From: Porphyromonadaceae bacterium UBA4262
Lineage (GTDB): Bacteria; Bacteroidota; Bacteroidia; Bacteroidales; Muribaculaceae
DNA: 64,000 nucleotides
Direction of reading: 5' to 3'
NCBI GenBank assembly: GCA_002396085.1
Contig: DGWI01000022.1
Location: 9,282-73,281 of the forward strand
The notes beneath the pieces were generated by a model that was not told where the DNA came from, ran no database searches, and saw nothing but the letters and a program-made list of their open reading frames with translations. Position 1 is the stretch's first letter. Each line of letters begins with the position of its first letter. Below are positions 52,053 through 59,294 of this stretch, in pieces. The translations under genes and the position numbers were made by a program.

Positions 52053-54265
52053 CAATGAGAAGAATGATCATGATATTGTGCATTGTGCATTGCGCATTGT
52101 GCATCGAATCCAAGTCGCTAGTCGACTATGTCAACCCCATGGTGGGGACAGCCCTGAAGGGCGAGGGCGGCACAGCACCGTTTGTGGGGCCGCCGCATGC
52201 CATGACCAAACTCATGCCGCAGACACGTGAGAACAAGATGGGCACGATGGCCTACGTCTACGATGACACACATTTCATGGGCCTGATGGCATCTCACCAG
52301 CCCACTGTGTGGATGGGCGACTATGGCTATGTCACCATCATGCCTCAGCAGGGCGAACAGGTGCGCACACTGCCCGATGACCGCAAGTTGGCCTACAGCC
52401 ACAGTGACGAGCAGGCAACTCCTTATTATTATAGCGTGAAGATGACCTCGCAGGAGGGCAAGCCCCTGCGGGCCGAGGTGGCCGCAGCAAGCCGTGCCGC
52501 ACTGATGCGCTTCACCTATGGACGTAGCAAGCACTCGCGTCTGGTCGTTCAAGGCATCAACCTCAATCCGGCTTTGGGCGACTGGTGCAACGACTATGGC
52601 CCACGCATCGAGAAAATCAAGGGTTGGGTGCGTGTTGATGCCGAGCGTGGCGAGATTGTCGGCTACAACCCTGATCGCCAGTCGGCACAGATTGGACCGG
52701 AATTACCCAATTTCAAGGGTTATTTCGTCATCCGTCTGAACAAGCGATTCAGCAACTTCGGCACCTGGGACGGCAACAAGATATATCCTGGTCAGCCCGA
52801 ACTGCAAGGCACTCGCATGGGTGCATACGTTGACTTCGAGACGCGGCAGGGTGAGCAAGTGATGGCACAGGTGGGCACCTCGTTCATCAGCATCGACCAG
52901 GCGCGTGCCAACCTCGATGCCGAGGTGCCTGGATGGGACTTCAAGGCTCTGTGCACCAGCACCAAACAGGCTTGGAACGACAAGTTGACGAAACTGCAGG
53001 TGCATGGCACCGATGATGAGAACAAGGCCATCTTCTACACTGCGATGTATCATGCCTATCAGTTCCCTCGCGAGATGGGTGAGCAGGGACGCTACTACAG
53101 TGCGATGGACGACAAGGTGCATGACGGCAACTCTTACAACGACTTCTCGTTGTGGGACACTTTCCGTGCGCTGCACCCACTCATGACCTTTCTAGAGCCC
53201 GACTTGACATGCCAGTGGATTACAGCGCTGTTGCAGATGTATCGCGAGGGCGGCTGGATGCCCATGTGGCCCAATCCGTCGTACACCAACATCATGATTG
53301 GCACTCATGCCGATGCCCTCATTGCCGATGCCTACATGAAGGGCTTGCGCGACTATGATGTGCGTCTGGCCTATGAGGCGATGCGCAAGGACGCCATGGT
53401 GCCGCCCGACTGTGACACTCGGCGCCGTTATGGCGACCGTGACCGCTGGACGGCCTATGAAGGTCGTGCCGGTGCCAGTTATTACCACACCATCGGCTAT
53501 GTGCCTGATGACAAGACCGCCGAGGCCGTATCGCGCACGCTGGAGTATGCCTACGATGACTGGTGTGTGGCACAGGTAGCCCGCGATGTGTGTCCCGACG
53601 ACATGCCCGCCCTGATGCGGTGGGCACAGAATTACCAGAATCAATATAATGCCGAGAAAGGCTTTATGCTGCCTCGCCGTTACGATGGGTCATGGATTGA
53701 CTTGGACGATCATGACCGCCATGGGTTGACCGAGGGGTCGAAGTGGACTTACCTCTTCTGTGTACTGCAAGACATCCCTGGCATGATCGACATGATGGGT
53801 GGCAACGAGGCGTTCGCCCGCAAGTTGGACCAGAACTTCGATGGTGGTCATTACCGTCATGACAACGAGCCTGGCCATCATTACATCTATCTCTATGACT
53901 ACTGTGGCCAGCCGCACAAGACACAGCAGTTGGTGCGTGAGCACACACGGGTCAACTATCGCAACGCCCCCGATGGTATCAATGGCAACGACGACTGTGG
54001 TCAGATGTCGGCATGGTATCTGTTCTCGGTCATGGGATTCTATCCCGTCACGCCAGGCAGCAACATCTTTGCACTGGGTGCGCCACAGTTCCCGCGCTTG
54101 ACCCTGCGTTTGTCCGACCATACGCTCAACATTGTGGCCGAAGGCATCAGCGAGCAGCATAAGTTTGTCAAGCAGGTGCTGGTCGACGGTCAGCCGCTCA
54201 CACAGCCTTTCATTGATTGGAACACCCTCATCCATGCTCGCGAGTTGCGTTTTGTGATGGAATAA
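52049..54265 (+). CDS. GH92-family alpha-mannosidase, canonical branch
   Basis: This 738-aa protein opens with an unusual signal peptide (MTMRRMIMILCIVHCALCIES) encoded by ATTGTGC-type tandem repeats. The GH92 N-domain follows (LVDYVNPMVGTALKGEGGTA, PFVGPPHAMTKLMPQTREN). The helical domain holds SLWDTFRALHPL, GNEAFARKLDQNFDGGH and GNDDCGQMSAWYLFSVMGFYPVTPGS. These are standard features of exo-acting, calcium-dependent alpha-mannosidases. The ATG at 52049 overlaps the GH2 stop; the in-frame ATG at 52055 is equally possible. Its motif GNDDCG differs from GDEDGG of the GH92 at 21485-23734. Confidence 0.93.
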   Translation: MTMRRMIMILCIVHCALCIESKSLVDYVNPMVGTALKGEGGTAPFVGPPHAMTKLMPQTRENKMGTMAYVYDDTHFMGLMASHQPTVWMGDYGYVTIMPQQGEQVRTLPDDRKLAYSHSDEQATPYYYSVKMTSQEGKPLRAEVAAASRAALMRFTYGRSKHSRLVVQGINLNPALGDWCNDYGPRIEKIKGWVRVDAERGEIVGYNPDRQSAQIGPELPNFKGYFVIRLNKRFSNFGTWDGNKIYPGQPELQGTRMGAYVDFETRQGEQVMAQVGTSFISIDQARANLDAEVPGWDFKALCTSTKQAWNDKLTKLQVHGTDDENKAIFYTAMYHAYQFPREMGEQGRYYSAMDDKVHDGNSYNDFSLWDTFRALHPLMTFLEPDLTCQWITALLQMYREGGWMPMWPNPSYTNIMIGTHADALIADAYMKGLRDYDVRLAYEAMRKDAMVPPDCDTRRRYGDRDRWTAYEGRAGASYYHTIGYVPDDKTAEAVSRTLEYAYDDWCVAQVARDVCPDDMPALMRWAQNYQNQYNAEKGFMLPRRYDGSWIDLDDHDRHGLTEGSKWTYLFCVLQDIPGMIDMMGGNEAFARKLDQNFDGGHYRHDNEPGHHYIYLYDYCGQPHKTQQLVREHTRVNYRNAPDGINGNDDCGQMSAWYLFSVMGFYPVTPGSNIFALGAPQFPRLTLRLSDHTLNIVAEGISEQHKFVKQVLVDGQPLTQPFIDWNTLIHARELRFVME

Positions 54266-54311
54266 TTTCCAACTTATTTTAGCCCCGAAAGGGGGAACAA
54301 AATCATGCAAT

Positions 54312-54340
54312 CGTCCCTTCCTGCTTACTCCGGAGGGACG
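54312..54340 (+). terminator. Terminator-like hairpin after GH92
   Basis: CGTCCCT (54312-54318) pairs with AGGGACG (54334-54340), followed by TTTGCTTTG. A smaller CCCC-GAAA-GGGG hairpin lies just before it (54283-54294). Confidence 0.5.
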
Positions 54341-54409
54341 TTTGCTTTGTGCCCTGGGGTGAGTGTCTTGCAGGCTGGTTTTGTCGCAAAATGCTGACCG
54401 ATTGCGTTT

Positions 54410-54465
54410 TTGCTATTTTTTGAAACGAGAGTTACATTCTATAATAAGATGTGGCGGTAATTTTG
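54410..54465 (+). promoter_or_regulatory. Promoter D: regulon motif plus -7 box for the three-module CBM-like gene
   Basis: TTGCTATTTTTTGA spans 54410-54423 and TAATTTTG spans 54458-54465, with 34 nt between. It is almost superimposable on promoter B, sharing AAAC, GTTACAT/GTTTCAT and TAATAA and a GGTAATTTTGCA end. Confidence 0.8.
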
Positions 54466-54516
54466 CACCAGATTAATTTTTCGACAATTTTTTAATCACA
54501 TTAAAATCTTTATCAA

Positions 54517-56193
54517 ATGAAAATGAGATTTACACTTCTTGCTGCAGCCGCTGCCATGCTGCTGACGGCACAAGCCCAACCGCTGACCTTCCAGATGGGT
54601 CACGATGATGGCGCAGTGATTCTGAACAACGGCAAGTTCAATCCCATGGGATCGTTCATTGGCAACACTAGTGGTGATGCAGGCAATGAAACCGTGATCC
54701 AAGTGGGTGAGGTTGACTTTGGTGCAGGTGATACTTTCAAGGCAGTGAGCCTGCGCTTCGCCAATGGTTGGGGCGATGGTGGCACGGCAATCCTCTTGGC
54801 AGGGGATGACTTTGAGAATGCAACCCCCTTTGCTGCAATTCCTCTGATTAACTGGCGTGACAGTTACACCAACTTCCGCTCGATTGGTGCTAACTTCAGC
54901 GACCAGCCCACCGGTGTGCAGAAGGTCTTCTTGACCTTTGCCGACCGTGCCGGCAACGTGATGGATGTGCGTTTCTGTGAGAACGAGTTTGTCGAGACCG
55001 ACTTTGAGAACGGTTCGATGCTCAAGGAGCCCAACCAGTATGATGCCTATGCCCAGACGGCAACTATTCTTCCCATTGAAGGTGCTGAGCTTATCAGTTC
55101 GCCCAGTGTAGATACCCGCATTGACAATGGTTCTTGGGGCTGGACTCAAGAAGGCGTTATCGTTAAGTATGGTACCGTTGACTTCAGCGCTGGCTATGAT
55201 CAAGTGATTATCGGTCTGGCATCGCACTGGAATGGCGATGTGACTGCCGATCATGTTGAGGTCTACATTGATGATGTTGAGGATGCCAACAACTTGCTGG
55301 CTACCGTCTGGACGGGTATTATGGTGCGCAATGGTAAGATTTATCTTGCCCGCAATATCGAGAAGGAAGTTACTGGTGAGCACGTCGTTTATCTGAAGTG
55401 GCGTGGCGGTAGTTCTAATGTTGCTGAGGTCGAGTTCAGCAAGGGTATGCTTTGGTCACTGGGCAACATTCTTGATCCCATCGTGGTGACACACGAGGAT
55501 GAGCAGCCTAGCGAGAATGCTGACCGCTACAGTTTCCTTGATGCCATGAAGAATAGTGAGGACGCTGTCTATGTTGGCCGCGACAGTCAGCGCACCACGA
55601 TTCTCAACCGTGGTCAGTGGGAAGGCGACAATGTTGGCTACACTGGCGATGGTACTGTCCTGAAGATCACTGACGTTGATTTCAAGGAAGGTCAGTTTGA
55701 TAAGATTCTGGTTTCGCACTCGACTGGTATGTCGTGGGCAGGCTATGGCGACGAGGCTTTCTTCGCATTCTACATCGACCTGGAGAACAACCCGACAGCA
55801 GTTGAAGGTGCTCCGCGCCGCATCACCGTTGAGGATTGGAGCCAGGTGCGCAGCCAACTCACTGACATCGATCCCATCTCAAAGGTTCGCCTGCAGGCAA
55901 CCGCTGGCTGGGGTAATGTCTACACCACCAAGGGTGAACTGAGCAAGGTCGAGGGTGTGCATGACCTCTACATCGTCTACACCACTCCTGACGGTGCCAA
56001 CATCAAGGACATCTATCTGGATGACCAAGAAGAGGAGCCCGCAACTGGCGTGACTACTGTCACTGCAGCCAAGGTTGTGAACAACAATGTCTACACCATC
56101 GACGGTCGCCTGGTGCGCAAGAACGCTAGCAGCCTCGAGGGTCTGGCCAGCGGTCTGTACATCTTCAATGGTCAGAAGTATCTGGTGAAGTAA
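54517..56193 (+). CDS. Secreted three-module CBM6-like protein with sorting tail
   Basis: This 558-aa protein has a signal peptide (cleavage near AQAQ, residue 20-21). Three beta-sandwich modules follow (about 22-165, 185-325, 335-495) with words parallel to the protein at 35814-37580: VGEVDFGAGDTFKAVSLRFANGW, YGTVDFSAGYDQVII, VLKITDVDFKEGQFDKILV. The C-terminus (about 505-558) is a sorting-like tail, VYTIDGRLVRKNA...GLASGLYIFNGQKYLVK. No catalytic domain is visible. The swap of the dockerins for a sorting tail suggests one protein attaches directly to the surface and the other through a dockerin partner. It is a single-gene transcript with promoter D and a strong terminator. Confidence 0.85.
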   Translation: MKMRFTLLAAAAAMLLTAQAQPLTFQMGHDDGAVILNNGKFNPMGSFIGNTSGDAGNETVIQVGEVDFGAGDTFKAVSLRFANGWGDGGTAILLAGDDFENATPFAAIPLINWRDSYTNFRSIGANFSDQPTGVQKVFLTFADRAGNVMDVRFCENEFVETDFENGSMLKEPNQYDAYAQTATILPIEGAELISSPSVDTRIDNGSWGWTQEGVIVKYGTVDFSAGYDQVIIGLASHWNGDVTADHVEVYIDDVEDANNLLATVWTGIMVRNGKIYLARNIEKEVTGEHVVYLKWRGGSSNVAEVEFSKGMLWSLGNILDPIVVTHEDEQPSENADRYSFLDAMKNSEDAVYVGRDSQRTTILNRGQWEGDNVGYTGDGTVLKITDVDFKEGQFDKILVSHSTGMSWAGYGDEAFFAFYIDLENNPTAVEGAPRRITVEDWSQVRSQLTDIDPISKVRLQATAGWGNVYTTKGELSKVEGVHDLYIVYTTPDGANIKDIYLDDQEEEPATGVTTVTAAKVVNNNVYTIDGRLVRKNASSLEGLASGLYIFNGQKYLVK

Positions 56194-56340
56194 TCCAGTA
56201 GTGAGGTAGTGAGGTAGTGGAGTAGTTGAGTAGTAAAGCCGTTACATCATTGTGGGCAATGCCGCACCGGCACAACTACCCACCGATGCCATCGTCTTAA
56301 CTCCATTAACTACTTAACTCCATTAACTACTGACAATTAA
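56194..56340 (+). repeat. GTAGTGAG / TTAACTCCA repeat spacer
   Basis: 56197-56234 is a run of GTAGTGAG-, GTAGTGGA- and GTAGTTGA-like octamers. 56297-56331 holds two copies of TTAACTCCATTAACTAC-like sequence that is roughly complementary to the first run, so the spacer can fold. No gene is seen. Confidence 0.6.
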
Positions 56341-56382
56341 AGTAATAATTTTTCTTCATACGCTGATTATATCGGTTTCTTG

Positions 56383-56414
56383 AGGTCTGGCTCATGATGA
56401 GTCAGACCTTTTTT
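56383..56414 (+). terminator. Rho-independent terminator
   Basis: AGGTCTGGCTCAT pairs with ATGAGTCAGACCT (12 of 13 plus a wobble) and is followed by six T. It ends the transcript of the gene at 54517-56193. Confidence 0.88.
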
Positions 56415-56423
56415 CACACCATT

Positions 56424-56480
56424 TTTTTATCTTTTGCAACTATCATGTTATTGCCATCTGATGGTTGGATTGTAATTTTG
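56424..56480 (+). promoter_or_regulatory. Promoter F: degenerate motif plus -7 box for the GH3 operon
   Basis: TAATTTTG spans 56473-56480. TTTTATCTTTTG (56425-56436) matches 9 of 12 core motif bases at 35-nt spacing. The GH3 ATG (56485) begins only 4 nt after the -7 box, so the mRNA would be leaderless or nearly so unless ATG 56518 is used. Confidence 0.45.
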
Positions 56481-56484
56481 CACC

Positions 56485-59283
56485 ATGAAACATTTGACTA
56501 CAATAAGACTGTTGTTCATGGCATGTGCTTTGTGCATGACTGTGACAGCCACAAGAGCGCAGGCCTTCCGCAATACCTCGCTCAGCGAGCATGAGCGGGT
56601 CAGTGACCTGGTTGCTCGGCTCACGCTTGAGGAGAAGGTGTCGTTGCTGCGTCACAACGAGCCAGCCATTCAACGGCTGGGCATTCCCAAATACTACTTT
56701 GGCAACGAGGCATTGCACGGTGTGGTGCGTCCTGGACGATTCACTGTGTTTCCTCAAGCCATCGGCCTGGCCAGCATGTGGAACCCGACGTTGATGCATC
56801 GGGTGGCCACCGCCATCAGCGACGAGGCACGTGGCCGCTGGACCGAGTTGGGTTGGGGTGCTTACCAGTGGGACAGCGCAAGTGACTTGCTGTCGTTTTT
56901 CTCGCCCACAGTCAACATGGCACGCGACCCGCGGTGGGGACGCACCCCCGAGACCTATGGCGAGGACCCACTGCTCACATCGCGCACTGCCATTGCATTT
57001 ATTAAAGGGCTTCAGGGCGACAATCCCGATTATCTCAAGGCGGTGTCGACGGTCAAGCATTTTGTCGCCAACAACATCGAGGAGAATCGTTCGGGCATCA
57101 GTTCCGAGGTCAGCGAACGTGATTTGCGAGAATACTACTTTGTGCCCTACGAGCAAGCCGTCAAGAAGGCCAATGTGCAGAGCGTGATGGGCGCCTACAA
57201 TGCCCTGAACGGCGTGCCCTGCTCGGCCAACAAGTGGTTGTTGACCGATGTGTTGCGCGGCGACTGGGGCTTTGATGGTTATGTGGTGAGTGACTGCTCT
57301 GCGCTGAGCTATGACTTTGAGCATCACCATTATGTGTCCTCCTATGAAGAGTCGGCGCGCGCCAGCCTGCAGGCAGGTCTGGACCTGGAGTGTGGCGAGG
57401 GTGTCTATGCCGGACCGCTGCTCAATGCCTATAACATGGGGTTGGTAACAATGGCGCAGATTGACAGCGCAGTCTATCGTGTGATGCGTGCCCGCATGCG
57501 TCTGGGCCTCTTTGATCCCATCAACCGCAATCCCTATAACAGCATACAACCCAGTGTGGTAGGCTGTGCCGAGCACCAGCAGTTGGCTGTCGAGTCGGCA
57601 CGCCAGAGCCTGGTGCTGCTCAAGAACGATGGTATCCTGCCTCTGGACCGCAGTCAGGTCAAGTCCATCGCTCTGGTCGGACCCAATGCTGCGCGGCATG
57701 AGTATGGCGAATATAGTGGCGTGCCACTGAATGCGCCTGTTTCGGTACTGGAGGGGCTGGCTGCCGCACTCGATGGCACTGACATCCAGTTGAACTACGC
57801 CCCCTGGGTGGGCAGCAACTCGTCCTACGCATTGATGAACAGCGACCACTTTGCCGACGGCATCACGATGGAATATTTCGCTAATGCCAACCTTGAAGGG
57901 GAGCCTTATGCCGTCACACAGACCGACTTTGTCTATTTCGACCCTGCCAACCAGCCGCCCAACCCGATGGTGCCCTCGGCACCGATGAGCATCCGCTGGA
58001 GCGGCGACCTTGTGTGTCCTGCCACTGGGCGCTACATGTTCTCGGTCACCAGCGATGACGGCTGCCGTCTCAAGATTGATGGTCGAACGATTCTCGACAA
58101 GTGGGAAATTCGCGCCGCAACTACCGACTACACCTCGACGGGTATGCGCGAGGGGCAGACCTATCACATCGAGTTTGAATACTTTGACAACGGTGGCGAG
58201 GCTGTGGCCAACCTGAGGTGGCGCATGCCTTCAACGGTGAGCACCGACCCGCTGGATGCCTACGGCAACGCAGGCAAGCGCATCCGCCAGAGCGATGTCA
58301 CCATAGCCGTGATGGGCATCAACCAGAACGATGAGCGCGAAGGTCTAGACCGCTCGGCCATCGAGTTGCCGCAGGATCAAGTCGACTTCTTGCGCCTGGC
58401 CTACGAGGCCAACCCTAACCTGGTGGTGGTCTTTGTCGCCGGTAGTCCGCTGTCCAATCAGTGGATGTGCGACAATGTGCCTGCCATGCTCTATGCCTGG
58501 TATCCTGGCGAGCAAGGTGGCACAGCCGTGACCGATGCATTGTTCGGCGACTATAACCCTGCTGGACGACTGCCCATCACCTTCTATCGTGGCACGAGCG
58601 ATCTGCCCGCCTTCGATGACTACAACATCGCCAATGGGCGCACCTATATGTATTATCAGCATGAGCCATTGTTCCCCTTCGGGCATGGCTTGAGTTATAC
58701 TTCGTTTGAATACAGTGGCTTGCGGCTTGAGTTGAAGAACGACACGTTGCACGTCGACTTCGATGTTGCCAATGTGGGCAGCGTCGATGGCGATGAGGTG
58801 CCGCAGGTCTATCTGCGCTTCCCGTCACAGCCTCGGCCGTTGCCCATCAAGCAGTTGCAGGGTTTTGACCGCGTGTCAATCGCCGCTGGGGCACAAAGCC
58901 ATCTTTCCATTCCCATCGCTGTGGCCGACTTGCGACTGTGGGACGATGAGGCAAAGGCCTTCTACACTCCTCAGGGCGACTATGCTGTGATGGTGGGTGC
59001 ATCGTCTTCCGACATCCGTTTGCAGCAGATGTGGCATCTGGGCGACTCATCTGGCATTGTCACCGAATTGGAGGGCGTGACAGTGCGTGTGTCGGGCAGC
59101 GACTTGCTCATCAGTTCGATGGCGCATAATGTTGATGCTCGCATCTACAGCCCCGATGGTCGGCTGGTGTCGACATTGCCTAACCTTCAAGGCCTGCACA
59201 ACCACACATTGCCTGATGGCATCTATCTGGTTGCCATCACCGACGGTAATGCCTCGCGAACCTATAAAGTAATCATCAAATAA
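56485..59283 (+). CDS. GH3 beta-glycosidase with PA14 insert and sorting tail
   Basis: This 932-aa protein has a signal peptide (about 26 residues, ending RAQA). The GH3 barrel has nucleophile Asp270 in GYVVSDCSAL and KHFVANN (191-197). The second domain is split by a PA14 module (about 454-582, ITMEYFANANLEG...NLRWRMP). A fibronectin-III-like domain follows (about 745-845). A sorting-like tail (about 860-932, ARIYSPDGRLVSTLP...GIYLVAITDG...YKVIIK) is absent from the paralogue at 16079-18643. The two GH3 enzymes may therefore act in different places: this one at the surface, the other in the periplasm. It is followed 11 nt later by the GH2/FG-GAP fusion. Confidence 0.93.
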   Translation: MKHLTTIRLLFMACALCMTVTATRAQAFRNTSLSEHERVSDLVARLTLEEKVSLLRHNEPAIQRLGIPKYYFGNEALHGVVRPGRFTVFPQAIGLASMWNPTLMHRVATAISDEARGRWTELGWGAYQWDSASDLLSFFSPTVNMARDPRWGRTPETYGEDPLLTSRTAIAFIKGLQGDNPDYLKAVSTVKHFVANNIEENRSGISSEVSERDLREYYFVPYEQAVKKANVQSVMGAYNALNGVPCSANKWLLTDVLRGDWGFDGYVVSDCSALSYDFEHHHYVSSYEESARASLQAGLDLECGEGVYAGPLLNAYNMGLVTMAQIDSAVYRVMRARMRLGLFDPINRNPYNSIQPSVVGCAEHQQLAVESARQSLVLLKNDGILPLDRSQVKSIALVGPNAARHEYGEYSGVPLNAPVSVLEGLAAALDGTDIQLNYAPWVGSNSSYALMNSDHFADGITMEYFANANLEGEPYAVTQTDFVYFDPANQPPNPMVPSAPMSIRWSGDLVCPATGRYMFSVTSDDGCRLKIDGRTILDKWEIRAATTDYTSTGMREGQTYHIEFEYFDNGGEAVANLRWRMPSTVSTDPLDAYGNAGKRIRQSDVTIAVMGINQNDEREGLDRSAIELPQDQVDFLRLAYEANPNLVVVFVAGSPLSNQWMCDNVPAMLYAWYPGEQGGTAVTDALFGDYNPAGRLPITFYRGTSDLPAFDDYNIANGRTYMYYQHEPLFPFGHGLSYTSFEYSGLRLELKNDTLHVDFDVANVGSVDGDEVPQVYLRFPSQPRPLPIKQLQGFDRVSIAAGAQSHLSIPIAVADLRLWDDEAKAFYTPQGDYAVMVGASSSDIRLQQMWHLGDSSGIVTELEGVTVRVSGSDLLISSMAHNVDARIYSPDGRLVSTLPNLQGLHNHTLPDGIYLVAITDGNASRTYKVIIK

Positions 59284-59294
59284 AGCAATAAATA

